From PWND01 sp964614525 (GTDB taxonomy: Bacteria > Bacteroidota > Bacteroidia > Bacteroidales > UBA7960), in NCBI GenBank assembly GCA_964614525.1, contig CAZTPA010000028.1:1-36806 (forward strand): a stretch of 36,806 nt of DNA, read 5' to 3'. This document shows positions 15,752 through 25,521 of the stretch, in pieces; positions within the stretch are counted from its first letter, which is position 1, and every line of letters begins with the position of its first letter. The notes below the pieces were generated by a model. That model saw nothing but the letters and a program-made list of their open reading frames with translations. It did no database searches and was not told the origin of the DNA. A program made the translations under genes and the position numbers.

Positions 15752-18700
15752 ATGGAAAATATTATGAATTATCATTCGACGGAACCTCTTACAGGAATGC
15801 GTCGACGAGATGTTATTCGCTATATTAATATGAAGCTTGCTTCTATGGGACAACCCATTTTTGAAGGCCAGCTGAGCACGAATAAGGATGGAATGACAGA
15901 ACAGGAGTTTGTTAACCTTGCCGAAAGCCTTCTCAATAATTATAAAGAGAAAATGAGACTGCTTTCAAAGGAGGTTATTAACCCTGTTGATAGAAGGTTG
16001 CAAAATTTTATTAATAACTATTTGAGTGAAGTGGAATTCGATAAAACCTTGAGAATTCCATTTGATTCGTTTGTTCTTGATAAACCGGGAATAGGAAGAG
16101 AAGTCAGCCTGCCTCCTGATAAAAACGAATATAGTACCCCGTATTTTAAATCATATAGGATAAGACAAGGAATTCTGCATAATCCCGTTCATGATCGTCG
16201 CACCACTGAAGGTTCTTTTCATATTGTGAAAGGGGGTTTGCCAATACCTCAGGATAAAAGGGCTGTTCCGAAAATTGCTTTTGCAAATATGCTTTATGAG
16301 GCTTTTAATCCTCCTGAAGATTTTATGATTTTGCCTTTTACAGCATCACAAAAAAAGAAAGCAAAAGTGTTTGTCTCTTTATTGCTTCGTCCGGTGGTAA
16401 GTCCTGAAGTTAAAGGTGTAGCAGAACGCAAAAGCCTGGAGGTGAGGTTTTTTGCACCCGGGGCATTTGCCAGTAATCTTGATTTTGTGGAAAGTATCTT
16501 TGGAAATGCCGGAGATCCTTATTTATACAAAAACGATGCTGCTCTTAATCCTGAGAACTGGAGCGGTCACACCGGATGCGTAATTCTCGCCCCTCATCTT
16601 ACAAAACTGAAAAAGAAAGATGTTGGCTTGCCTAGTTGGGAAGATGCTTCTGAAAGAATGAGAAGAGATGGCATGTGTTGGAAGGATGAAGATGAACTGT
16701 ATAACAATGGGGTTCCATTTAAGCTTACATGCAGAGACGATAGTGGTGTGGTTATTACTCTAATAGCCGACAACTATTTTGGATACAGCAAAAAAGAAGT
16801 GAAAACGCAAATATCGTATGCTGCAAATCTACTTGGCAACTGTGAAGAAGAACATGCAGGTGGTACTTTGGCTTTCTCCAGGAGAAATTTAGGAGGCTTT
16901 TTTGATGCTTCAGTTTTGCAAAAAAGATTTCCAAATGCTTATCTTTTTAAGGATATTAAAAAGCACTATGCAGATATGATGCATGTGCATAAGGATAATT
17001 TTGGTGTAGATAAGTATTATCCTAAAGTAATTTATCTGCCGGAAAATGCTAAAATTGATCTTTATAAAAGCCAGATCACATGGGATTATAAAGACAAAGA
17101 ACGTCAGATAAAATTATTGCGCGATTATCATTATGTTTTGCCCTGTGGTTTCAAGGTTCATATGGAGAAACATCCTTTTGCTCCTGATTGGAGATTAGTA
17201 GTTACTCAGTCAGAAGGTACTTTTCTGCACAAACCCAGCACTGTTTCCGGCGGTGGGAAGTCCGAAATTTCAAAGTCATTGCTGAATGCAATAATTTATG
17301 GTAATTTTCATGTTGATGACATTGAAAAAGATTTTGACAAAGTTCAGGAAGTCATTGATTATGATTATTCTATAAGATGGGAAGACCCGGCATCACAAAA
17401 AAAGGACAAACGTGGTTTAATGGATCCTGACAGAACTTTAGGGTCTGTTATAAAACTTCTAACACCATATCGCGGGTATACAAAGCAGCACAATGATTTT
17501 GTGAAAAACATCCCGGATCATGTCAAAGCTTTGGTTTTATATATTAAAAGAATTAGCCTTAGCGCTGAAAAGAAAAAGGATTGGGCTAAGAATTTTTCTG
17601 TTGATATTGTCAATGGAAGAAAAGGACATGCTTTGATGTTTAAGCACCGGAAAATGACTACCTCATATCTAAGGGTTGGTTTTGGTAAAAACGGCTCTTG
17701 GAATGTTTATTCTTTGCGTCCGGATTTTATTGCAGCCGCAAAAGTTCAGATGGAAGATGATATTTCTGCCAGCATTACTTTGCCTGCCGATAAAATTGAG
17801 AACTTAAGAACAGATACTCCGAATAAGAGTGTGAAATTTGTTGAAAATTGCGAGCATTTGTTTTTTCAAAGACCGGATGAAGCTATTAATAAAGGTTATG
17901 ACAAACAAGCGGAATCTGATCTTTCTCAATTAAATAATTTCACAACAAACTATCAGCCACTTACTCCTAAGGATGGTAAATTGATAATTGAAGAAGCTAT
18001 TGAGTTTGATAAATTTACCCAACCTATAAAGGAGATAATCCACAGAGGTGCAAAAGACGAAAGAGGTTTGTACTTCATTTCCCCATCGCATCCACGGAAA
18101 CTTGATGATGGTACTATTTCGGAAAATCCCAGATATTTGCAATCGAGTCCGGAATTTAATAATCCGGCAGATGGATATCTTGCGCATGTGGGGATACGTT
18201 TTGCACGTAAAATACCCTTGGACAAACCAACATATTTCCCTGTAAATGATGTGTTGCCCGGCAGAAGAAACAATCCTTCTGATAAGGAAAAAGGCATTAG
18301 ACCTCTAAGCGTTTATGCTCCCATTCATTACCAGGAATTGCCTGAGTTGTTCATGGATTTCATTTGCAGCCTTACAGGTAAATCTCCATCCACAACAGGT
18401 GCCGGCTCAGAAGGTGCGCTTACAAAAGGCCCTTTCAATATGTTGGTTCCAACCACAGACTTGAATAATTCACTGCTTTCATTTATACTTACAGGCTATA
18501 ATGCTTTCTCAACTGCTGCAGGATACATAGGTCCGAAAATGCGTTTTGATCATGATGTCAGCATACTTATTCCGGAAATCTGGTGTAAACTTGATACTCA
18601 CGAAAAACAACCGGACTATCTTATAAAAGAAGGTGTGCTTGAAAAAATTGAGGATTTTGAATATAATGGAGAGAAAATTCATGCCGGTAGATTGGGATAT

Positions 18701-19243
18701 CGCATAAATCAGGCTTTTGCTTTTAAATATCTGGGCAGAGTTTTTGAAGAGCCTATGAGTATTTTTTCGGAGGAAGTACTAAGACCCGAAAAACAATCAA
18801 TGGAAGATTATGTGGATGGTATAAAAAATATTTGTGAAGCACAGAAAAAGGTTGCCTTGCAGTATTTTGAAGACAAAAGTGTGGAAGCAGCAATTCCTCC
18901 TTTGAAGGCGCTCTTGCATATAATGGCTTATGGTCATTATGAAAACAAAGAAGTTTCTGATCCTGATGTTAGAAAGCTGTTTAAAAGAGATTATGTTTTG
19001 AAAAGCAAATGGTATAAAGAAAGACTTAAGCTAAAACAAGAACAGGACACAGCATTGTTTAGTAAGCACATTGATTATATCGAAAGCTTTATAGCTGAAG
19101 AAATTAATGAGCCGGTGGTTAAAGAACTAAAGCTACACGACAGACTGGAGTATGCAAAATCGCAATTACAGCAAATCCAAAGTCCTGAATATTTAGAGTC
19201 TTTAGTTGGAACTATTGGCGTTGATATTTTATATAGAGGATAA
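15752..19243 (+). CDS. Probable PPi-dependent phosphoenolpyruvate carboxykinase
   Basis: A very large (1163-residue) cytoplasmic protein with no signal peptide or membrane segment. Length and several blocks fit the diphosphate-type PEP carboxykinase family described from Entamoeba and Propionibacterium, as I recall it: NPVHDRRTTEGSFHIVKGGL and DKRAVPK; FFAPGAFASNLDFVESIFGN; WSGHTGCVILAPHLT; LIADNYFGYSKKEVKTQ with EEEHAGG; and a phosphate-loop-like SGGGKSE (499-505). The enzyme interconverts oxaloacetate plus PPi with PEP, CO2 and Pi, and is unrelated in length to the ~530-residue ATP enzyme. It is the third gene of the operon, 2 bases after the pirin gene. Assignment is from memory of the family; an uncharacterised large conserved protein is the alternative. 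Confidence 0.65.
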   Translation: MENIMNYHSTEPLTGMRRRDVIRYINMKLASMGQPIFEGQLSTNKDGMTEQEFVNLAESLLNNYKEKMRLLSKEVINPVDRRLQNFINNYLSEVEFDKTLRIPFDSFVLDKPGIGREVSLPPDKNEYSTPYFKSYRIRQGILHNPVHDRRTTEGSFHIVKGGLPIPQDKRAVPKIAFANMLYEAFNPPEDFMILPFTASQKKKAKVFVSLLLRPVVSPEVKGVAERKSLEVRFFAPGAFASNLDFVESIFGNAGDPYLYKNDAALNPENWSGHTGCVILAPHLTKLKKKDVGLPSWEDASERMRRDGMCWKDEDELYNNGVPFKLTCRDDSGVVITLIADNYFGYSKKEVKTQISYAANLLGNCEEEHAGGTLAFSRRNLGGFFDASVLQKRFPNAYLFKDIKKHYADMMHVHKDNFGVDKYYPKVIYLPENAKIDLYKSQITWDYKDKERQIKLLRDYHYVLPCGFKVHMEKHPFAPDWRLVVTQSEGTFLHKPSTVSGGGKSEISKSLLNAIIYGNFHVDDIEKDFDKVQEVIDYDYSIRWEDPASQKKDKRGLMDPDRTLGSVIKLLTPYRGYTKQHNDFVKNIPDHVKALVLYIKRISLSAEKKKDWAKNFSVDIVNGRKGHALMFKHRKMTTSYLRVGFGKNGSWNVYSLRPDFIAAAKVQMEDDISASITLPADKIENLRTDTPNKSVKFVENCEHLFFQRPDEAINKGYDKQAESDLSQLNNFTTNYQPLTPKDGKLIIEEAIEFDKFTQPIKEIIHRGAKDERGLYFISPSHPRKLDDGTISENPRYLQSSPEFNNPADGYLAHVGIRFARKIPLDKPTYFPVNDVLPGRRNNPSDKEKGIRPLSVYAPIHYQELPELFMDFICSLTGKSPSTTGAGSEGALTKGPFNMLVPTTDLNNSLLSFILTGYNAFSTAAGYIGPKMRFDHDVSILIPEIWCKLDTHEKQPDYLIKEGVLEKIEDFEYNGEKIHAGRLGYRINQAFAFKYLGRVFEEPMSIFSEEVLRPEKQSMEDYVDGIKNICEAQKKVALQYFEDKSVEAAIPPLKALLHIMAYGHYENKEVSDPDVRKLFKRDYVLKSKWYKERLKLKQEQDTALFSKHIDYIESFIAEEINEPVVKELKLHDRLEYAKSQLQQIQSPEYLESLVGTIGVDILYRG

Positions 19244-19256
19244 CATATTGTACATC

Positions 19257-20672
19257 CTATAAGGAAATAAACTTTCTAACTACTGCACCATTGGCGTTGC
19301 TGAGATAAATTATGTATAATCCGTTTTGTGGCACATTTTCTTGTAGTTTTTCTAAACTGTTAATTTCCAGATCGTTTATTTTTCCACTGAGAAGTAAATT
19401 ACCGTTTATTGTATAAAGATGATATTTTACATTTTGAGTGTCTGAGCTGAAAAGCACTTTTAAAATCCCTTTGTCGGCGATTATACTATGTATATAAAGT
19501 CCTGAGTCATAATCTGAACATAAAATACTTTCAGGGTCATAAATTTTTATAGAAGCATCAAGGTCGGTTTGTTTTAAACGATAATATGCGGTTTTATTAT
19601 TTACACCATAGTCTAAAACCTGATAGCTAATATTTTGACTTGAGTTCCCGTTGGCAGGAACAGTACCTATATCGCTCCAGTTACTTAAGTCATAACTTTT
19701 TTCAACTGTAAAATACCAGGAGTTTGTTTCTGAAAGTGTTTCCCATGCAATTTTTATATGGTCTATTGCACATTCAAGCCAAAAATCGCCAAGACATACC
19801 GGTAGTGGATTGTTTAAAGAATCTCCGCCAAGTGCAAAATCACCAAATACATCAATAATGTTATTTATTGTTATGCTTACTACATCATTAATATCATCGT
19901 ATGATGCAACACTGAAATCTCCGGCAATTTCCCAGGCGGATAATTCATCATCACGCCTTAAAAGCCTAAGTTCATTTGGTGCTCCTATATTGTGATCCGG
20001 ATCATCGGCTATAACATCTGATATTTGTGCTGTCAGGGAATACGAAAAGCCATTTTCTAACATGGCATCTCCTTTATCTAATTCCCAAAATCCTTTAGAA
20101 GAGATGTTGTTTATAAGCTGATCATTATCGTATATCGGAGGACTAATAAAAGTTTCACTTCCGGCTATTGCTGTATTAAAAAAAGCTGTTATGCTTCCTC
20201 CGGGTGACACTGCATCAAAAGTAATTGTTACAGGATGGTAAGATGTTGAATCTCCTATGGGCAATAGAACAGGGGCAGCTTTTGTGCCTTTTTTTGTGCC
20301 ATCATCAAATTCTATCCATTGTTTAAATTTTCCGGAAAAATGGCCGTTGCTTTGGGTTAATGTTCCTCTTGATACTACTGATGTGCCTAATGTTACTATG
20401 TTTTCTCCATTGTGAATTATTCCGTTTGTTAAAGTAAGATTAGAACCAATATTTAATATTTGTGAAACTGAGAAATCAAGTGTGTTATCAAAAACAACAG
20501 AAGGAAAATATATTGCGCTGTTGCCTGCAATTGTTTGTTCAGCTGTGCCGTTTAAATAAACAACACCATTACTTAAAGTGCTGAAAAGTGTTGAATTTGT
20601 GCTGCGGTTATTTACGTCCCCTTTTATTATTATATCATCGTAAAGAACAACTTCAGTTCCATCATCTGCAAT
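19257..20672 (-). CDS. T9SS-secreted protein, C-terminal part (truncated by scaffold gap)
   Basis: About 470 residues of the C-terminus are readable. The visible part has repeated beta-rich segments (SNGVVYLNGTAEQTIAGNSA, NIGSNLTLTNGI) like those of large Bacteroidota surface proteins. Then comes a segment of fibronectin-like character (WETLSETNSWYFTVEKSYDL). A type IX sorting domain ends the protein (YTINGNLLLSGKIND ... NGLYIIYLSNANGAVVRKFISL), with the final Gly-Leu-Tyr and basic end usual for type A sorting signals. Secretion through T9SS with processing of the signal is expected. The upstream part is lost in the N run, so total length and start are unknown. It is convergent with the large PEPCK-like gene, 13 bases apart. 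Confidence 0.85.
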   Translation of the reverse strand: MADDGTEVVLYDDIIIKGDVNNRSTNSTLFSTLSNGVVYLNGTAEQTIAGNSAIYFPSVVFDNTLDFSVSQILNIGSNLTLTNGIIHNGENIVTLGTSVVSRGTLTQSNGHFSGKFKQWIEFDDGTKKGTKAAPVLLPIGDSTSYHPVTITFDAVSPGGSITAFFNTAIAGSETFISPPIYDNDQLINNISSKGFWELDKGDAMLENGFSYSLTAQISDVIADDPDHNIGAPNELRLLRRDDELSAWEIAGDFSVASYDDINDVVSITINNIIDVFGDFALGGDSLNNPLPVCLGDFWLECAIDHIKIAWETLSETNSWYFTVEKSYDLSNWSDIGTVPANGNSSQNISYQVLDYGVNNKTAYYRLKQTDLDASIKIYDPESILCSDYDSGLYIHSIIADKGILKVLFSSDTQNVKYHLYTINGNLLLSGKINDLEINSLEKLQENVPQNGLYIIYLSNANGAVVRKFISL

Positions 20673-20772
20673 NNNNNNNNNNNNNNNNNNNNNNNNNNNN
20701 NNNNNNNNNNNNNNNNNNNNNNNNNNNNNNNNNNNNNNNNNNNNNNNNNNNNNNNNNNNNNNNNNNNNNNNN
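20673..20772. other. Assembly gap of 100 Ns
   Basis: Exactly 100 undetermined bases, the conventional placeholder for a scaffold gap of unknown size. Any frame running through it is unreliable. Confidence 0.98.
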
Positions 20773-20874
20773 GTGAAACACTGCTTTTTTAAACAGATGT
20801 CTGCATTGAGTGTTTTGTAATTTGTCAGCAAAGTTTATTTGATAAAAAAATTTTGAGAAGATATTTTTCCTCAA
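20773..20874 (-). CDS. Possible N-terminal fragment of the gap-interrupted T9SS protein
   Basis: From the ATG at 20872-20874 a frame reads MRKNIFSKFFYQINFADKLQ and runs into the gap after 34 codons. It lacks a convincing signal peptide, and a second frame starting at 20831 is equally open. It may be the true start of the cargo gene, or noncoding upstream sequence shared with the polA promoter region. Evidence is weak. Confidence 0.2.
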
Positions 20875-20881
20875 ACATCCA

Positions 20882-20889
20882 TATCTTTG
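20882..20889 (+). promoter_or_regulatory. Putative -7 box of polA
   Basis: TATCTTTG, an exact TAnnTTTG match, 53 bases upstream of the polA start. Confidence 0.4.
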
Positions 20890-20941
20890 TTAAAATAAAA
20901 AATTTTGTAATTTTTGTAGAAATTTCTAATCAATATATTAA

Positions 20942-23743
20942 ATGGAAAATAAGAAAAAGCTTTTTCTTCTTGATGCGATGGCTTTGATATATCGTGCATA
21001 TTATGCTTTCAGCCGCAATCCGAGAATTAATTCAAAAGGGATAAACACTTCTGCTCCTTTTGGATTTACAAATGCACTATTGGAAGTTTTAAAAAAGGAA
21101 AAACCTACACATATTGCGGTAGCTTTTGACACTATAGCTCCAACTCAAAGACATACTGACTTTGCTGATTATAAAAGCACAAGACAAGATACTCCTGAAG
21201 ATATTGTGAGCTCACTTTTTATTATTAAAGAGCTTATTAAAGCTTTTAATATTCCTGTTTTGGAACTGGATGGATATGAAGCTGATGATATTATTGGCAC
21301 ACTTGCAAAACAAGCTGAAAAACAAGGTTTTAAGGTTTTTATGATGACCCCGGATAAGGATTTCGGGCAGCTTGTTTCTGAAAACATTTTTATGTATAAA
21401 CCCGCCCGCATGGGAAATGATGTTGAAGTTTGGGGAGTGGATCAGGTTTGCAAACGCTTTGGGATTGAAGAACCGGAGCAACTTAAAGATATTCTTGGAT
21501 TATGGGGTGATTCATCAGACAATATACCGGGAGTGCCGGGAATAGGTGAGAAAAAAGCTAAGGATCTTATAGCAAAGTTTAAATCTATAGAGAATCTGCT
21601 TGAAAATGTAGAAGATGTTAAGGAGAAAAGAAGCAAAGAAAGCCTTAAAAAATATGCCGACCAGGCTTTGCTTTCCAAAAAGCTGGCTACAATTATTCTT
21701 GATGTTCCTCTGGATTTTGATGAGGAGCTTTTCAGATACAGAGAGCCTGATAAGGAAAAATTGCTGGCGGTATTCGAAGAACTTGAATTTAGAACTCTCG
21801 CAAAGAGAATTTTTGATGTTGAAGAAGTTGAGAACGCAAAGGAGCTAGTTGAAAAAGCAGTTCCCGGCCAAATGGATTTGTTTTCGGTAACAAAAGCTTT
21901 TGTTAATCCTTTTGAAGTTGCTGCCGAGAAACTGAAAAAACTTCTTGCAGAAAAGGATTACAATCTTGTAAGTTCTGAAAAGGAAATTGATAAGCTAATT
22001 GAATTAATAGGAAAATCTGATAGCTTTTGCTTTGATACCGAAACAAATAGCCTTTATAGCATTGACGCTGAGCTTGTTGGAATTGCTTTTGCCCTAAAGC
22101 CCGGCGAAGCATGGTATGTTCCTTTTCCTGAAAACAGAAAAGAGGCTGAGACTCTGGCGAAAAAGTTTAATGAGATTTTTGAAAATCCGGATATAGAAAA
22201 AACCGGACAGAATTTGAAATTTGACATCAGCGTTTTGAGGAATTACGGTATTTACGTAAAAGGGAAGCTTTTTGACACTATGCTTGCTCATTATCTTCTT
22301 CAGCCTGATATGAGGCACAATATGGATCTCCTTGCAGAAACATATCTTGATTATAGCCCGGTAAGTATAGAAGATCTTATTGGTAAAAAAGGCGCGAAAC
22401 AAGATAATATGCGTAATGTGGATGTTGAACTTGTTACTGCTTATGCATGCGAAGATGTTGATATTACTTTACAACTAAAAGAATATTTTAAACCAAAGTT
22501 AGAAGAAATTAATCTTTTATCTCTCCTCTATGATCTTGAAGTACCACTGATTTATGTCTTGTCTGATATTGAGCATGAGGGAGTTAAGATAGACTCAAAA
22601 GCATTAAATACTTTTTCCGGAAAACTTGAAGGGGAAATTAAAAAAGTTGAGACGGAAATTTACGAGCTGGCAGGAAATACATTTAATATTGGCTCGCCAA
22701 AACAACTTGGTGAAGTATTATTTGATAAATTAAAAATAGTAGCTAAGCCTAAAAAGACAAAAACCAAACAATATAGTACCGGTGAAGAGATTCTTGTAAA
22801 ACTCGTTGACAAGCATCCTATTGTTGAAAAAATTCTTGAGTACCGAAGTCTTTCAAAGCTTAAATCAACTTATGTAGATGCTTTACCAAAGCTGATAAAC
22901 AGCAGGACAGGACGCCTACATGCTTCATTCAATCAGGCAATAGTTGCAACAGGGCGCCTTTCATCTAATAATCCTAACTTACAAAATATTCCAATTCGCT
23001 CAGATAAGGGCCGTGAGATTAGAAAAGCATTTGTGCCAAGGGATAAAAATCATGTATTGCTCGCTGCCGACTATTCTCAAATTGAGTTAAGAATAATTGC
23101 TTCATTAAGCAAGGATGAAGGCATGGTAGAAGCGTTTAACAAAAATCTTGATATTCATGCAGCTACTGCTGCCAGAGTTTTTGAAGTTGATATAGAGGAT
23201 GTTACCAAAGAAATGCGCAGACGTGCAAAAACAGTCAATTTTGGAATTGTATATGGAATCTCTGCTTTTGGTCTTTCCGAAAGAATTAATATTCCCCGCA
23301 CTGAAGCGGCAGTTATAATTAATCAGTATTTTAATAAATATCCGGGTATAAAAGATTTCATGGACAAAACCATAGAGTTTGCCAAAGAAAATTCTTATGT
23401 AGAAACTATGATGGGCAGAAGAAGATATGTTCCGGATATAAATAGTGCCAATGCAACTGTAAGGGGCTATGCAGAGCGAAATGCAATTAATGCTCCTATT
23501 CAGGGTTCGGCTGCAGATATGATTAAATTGGCAATGATTAATATTCATAATGAAATTCAAAAACAAAATTTGAAAGCCAAAATGATAATGCAGGTGCATG
23601 ATGAACTTGTATTTGATGTTCCTATCTCTGAGCTGGAGATTCTTAAGCCCATTGTTGAAAAAAACATGAAAGAAGCTTTAAAACTTGATGTTCCTGTTGT
23701 TGTAGATATGAATTCAGGAAATAATTGGCTTGAAGCCCACTAA
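20942..23743 (+). CDS. polA: DNA polymerase I
   Basis: A 933-residue, three-domain replication/repair polymerase. The 5'-3' exonuclease domain covers ~1-290 (LLDAMALIYRAYYAF, TPDKDFGQLV, GDSSDNIPGVPGIGEKKA). The 3'-5' proofreading domain covers ~345-530 with acidic residues intact (FDTETN, Asp365 and Glu367; KFDISVLRNYG; YACEDVD). The polymerase domain has motif A DYSQIELRI (Asp710), motif B RRRAKTVNFGIVYG (Lys763) and motif C MQVHDELVF (Asp887). All active-site carboxylates are present, so both nuclease activities and synthesis should be functional. This is a normal full-length family member. It is transcribed alone and ends at a bidirectional terminator shared with mltF. Confidence 0.98.
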   Translation: MENKKKLFLLDAMALIYRAYYAFSRNPRINSKGINTSAPFGFTNALLEVLKKEKPTHIAVAFDTIAPTQRHTDFADYKSTRQDTPEDIVSSLFIIKELIKAFNIPVLELDGYEADDIIGTLAKQAEKQGFKVFMMTPDKDFGQLVSENIFMYKPARMGNDVEVWGVDQVCKRFGIEEPEQLKDILGLWGDSSDNIPGVPGIGEKKAKDLIAKFKSIENLLENVEDVKEKRSKESLKKYADQALLSKKLATIILDVPLDFDEELFRYREPDKEKLLAVFEELEFRTLAKRIFDVEEVENAKELVEKAVPGQMDLFSVTKAFVNPFEVAAEKLKKLLAEKDYNLVSSEKEIDKLIELIGKSDSFCFDTETNSLYSIDAELVGIAFALKPGEAWYVPFPENRKEAETLAKKFNEIFENPDIEKTGQNLKFDISVLRNYGIYVKGKLFDTMLAHYLLQPDMRHNMDLLAETYLDYSPVSIEDLIGKKGAKQDNMRNVDVELVTAYACEDVDITLQLKEYFKPKLEEINLLSLLYDLEVPLIYVLSDIEHEGVKIDSKALNTFSGKLEGEIKKVETEIYELAGNTFNIGSPKQLGEVLFDKLKIVAKPKKTKTKQYSTGEEILVKLVDKHPIVEKILEYRSLSKLKSTYVDALPKLINSRTGRLHASFNQAIVATGRLSSNNPNLQNIPIRSDKGREIRKAFVPRDKNHVLLAADYSQIELRIIASLSKDEGMVEAFNKNLDIHAATAARVFEVDIEDVTKEMRRRAKTVNFGIVYGISAFGLSERINIPRTEAAVIINQYFNKYPGIKDFMDKTIEFAKENSYVETMMGRRRYVPDINSANATVRGYAERNAINAPIQGSAADMIKLAMINIHNEIQKQNLKAKMIMQVHDELVFDVPISELEILKPIVEKNMKEALKLDVPVVVDMNSGNNWLEAH

Positions 23744-23748
23744 AAAAA

Positions 23749-23783
23749 GGGGATTAAATTCTCTGTTGAATTTAATTCCCTTT
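23749..23783. terminator. Bidirectional intrinsic terminator between polA and mltF
   Basis: A 13-bp stem, GGGGATTAAATTC (23749-23761) with GAATTTAATTCCC (23768-23780), one G-U wobble, six-base loop. TTT follows on the plus strand, and a run of A before it provides a U-tract for the minus strand. It lies 5 bases after the polA stop and 28 bases from the mltF stop. Confidence 0.75.
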
Positions 23784-23807
23784 ACGTATTAATTTTTGCT
23801 TAAACAA

Positions 23808-25253
23808 TTACACATCCAATGCATTTCTGTAATGCTCATATCTTTCAAGAATTTCTATAACATATAAATACGGCTCACGTCCTCGGCAATAGCCATGACG
23901 CACTACCGGATCAAGATAATACTTTGGCTTTGATTTATTCAGAACATAATAATCCACATTGTCTTTCCAAACATTTGGATCTTTACCATGTTTTTCAGCC
24001 AAACGACGCGCATCAAAAACATGTCCTATGCCAACATTATATGATGCCAATACAAATTTCAAACGCTCATCATCATCCGTAACAATATCCATGAACCTAT
24101 CATTAAGATAATGGAGGTAATTAACACCTGCTCTAATATTATCAGCTACTCTGGAACTTCTGTTGACATTATATATAGCGGCTGTTCCTGGCATTAATTG
24201 CATTACTCCGAAAGCTCCTGCCCATGATATTGCTTTTGGGTTAAAACGGGATTCCTGGTAAGCAACAGAAGCAATCAGCCTCCAATCCCATCCAAATTGT
24301 TCTGAATAAACTTTGAAATATTCATCATATTCGGAAATTTTTCCTCCTCCTAATGAATGAAACTGACTACGTGCAATGTTTGCTGTACGGGGATTATTAT
24401 AGTATTTATTATAAAGATTTGCGTATTTTCTTGTTGGTTTAAACTCCTCAAGCCATTCATTTATAGCACCTAGCAATTCCGGAGAGTTCTTTTTTACTGC
24501 CCAGGCCAAATTTTGCGAAAAACTTATGGGAGTCATAATGTCAATGTTTGAATAAAACCCCATGTTTACGTTAGCTAAATGCTCATCACTTACTGTATAA
24601 TCAATCTCGCCATTAGAAACCTTCTCAATTAATTGCTCAGCTTCCATGTCAACTTCCACTATATAAATAGTGTCTCCAATTTCTTCCATTAGATGTTTTA
24701 ACCGGGAAGTATAAGCAGAGCCACTCTGAATGTAAACGGTTTTGCCTGCCAAATCAAGGTGATTTCTAATCAAATTATCTTCAATTTCTGATGATCTCAT
24801 ATTATACCAGTCTTCAGGTTTTCTTTGCACTAGTATTTGTCTTGTTTGACTATGAGGTTTTGTAAATTCAATCATTTCTGACCGGCTTTTAGTGACTGTG
24901 AGGTCTAGGGCAATAACATCACACTCATCTTCTGCAAGTAAGCATGAGAAATTCTCATCAATATCATTACTGACAAAAATTTCCAGATCAACTCCTATTT
25001 GTTGAGTAAACATTTTTAATAGTTCAAGATGAAACCCCATAGGTTCACCACGGTATATGAAGTAATTTGTGGAATTATAGTTTGTTGTAGCTCTTAAAAC
25101 TCCCTTCTCTTGTATTCTTTCCAAGTCGGTTAATTCTATTTGTTCCTGCACTGTGTTTTCAAACCCAAAAGGGACAAAAACAATAAGCAAGCCGAATAAA
25201 ATTAATACCGGAACTATACGATAACTAAGCTTAATGATTTTTTCGCGTTTCAT
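23808..25253 (-). CDS. mltF: Membrane-bound lytic transglycosylase F-like protein
   Basis: A 481-residue protein with an N-terminal membrane anchor/signal (~10-30). A periplasmic solute-binding-like domain (SBP_bac_3 type, ~45-270) contains GVLRATTNYNSTNYFIYRGE, ALDLTVTKSR and IQSGSAYTSRL. A C-terminal SLT lysozyme-like domain (~310-480) carries the catalytic glutamate Glu334 in AYQESRFNP, plus GAFGVMQLMPGTA and NIRAGVNYL. It cleaves the MurNAc-GlcNAc bond of peptidoglycan with anhydro product formation. This two-domain order is diagnostic of MltF. It is transcribed alone, convergent to polA. In E. coli the N-terminal domain binds muropeptides and controls activity; the same is assumed here. 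Confidence 0.93.
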   Translation of the reverse strand: MKREKIIKLSYRIVPVLILFGLLIVFVPFGFENTVQEQIELTDLERIQEKGVLRATTNYNSTNYFIYRGEPMGFHLELLKMFTQQIGVDLEIFVSNDIDENFSCLLAEDECDVIALDLTVTKSRSEMIEFTKPHSQTRQILVQRKPEDWYNMRSSEIEDNLIRNHLDLAGKTVYIQSGSAYTSRLKHLMEEIGDTIYIVEVDMEAEQLIEKVSNGEIDYTVSDEHLANVNMGFYSNIDIMTPISFSQNLAWAVKKNSPELLGAINEWLEEFKPTRKYANLYNKYYNNPRTANIARSQFHSLGGGKISEYDEYFKVYSEQFGWDWRLIASVAYQESRFNPKAISWAGAFGVMQLMPGTAAIYNVNRSSRVADNIRAGVNYLHYLNDRFMDIVTDDDERLKFVLASYNVGIGHVFDARRLAEKHGKDPNVWKDNVDYYVLNKSKPKYYLDPVVRHGYCRGREPYLYVIEILERYEHYRNALDV

Positions 25254-25286
25254 ATTTTTTGAATTATGCCGTGTTCAGGCAAACTA

Positions 25287-25294
25287 CAAAGATA
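25287..25294 (-). promoter_or_regulatory. Putative -7 box of mltF
   Basis: On the minus strand this reads TATCTTTG, identical to the polA box, 33 bases upstream of the mltF start. Confidence 0.4.
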
Positions 25295-25521
25295 CATATA
25301 AATTTAAAATTTTATAAATTTTAACATTTTGACAACTTTGCTTATTAAATACAAAAATAAGCAATAAAACCAATGAATGTTCAGTAAGAAGCGACACAGA
25401 GAGTTTAAACGCTTGTTGATAAGTGTTTAAATGCCTTCTGTTTGCCGATTTTAAATTTAGATTTTGTTAAAAAAAACTTATCTTTACAAGCTTTGCTAAA
25501 CACATAACAATTTCTAAAAAA

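Noticed and set aside
20673..20831. Continuous frame through the N run
   Set aside because: The frame across undetermined bases is arbitrary; only the part below 20673 is supported.
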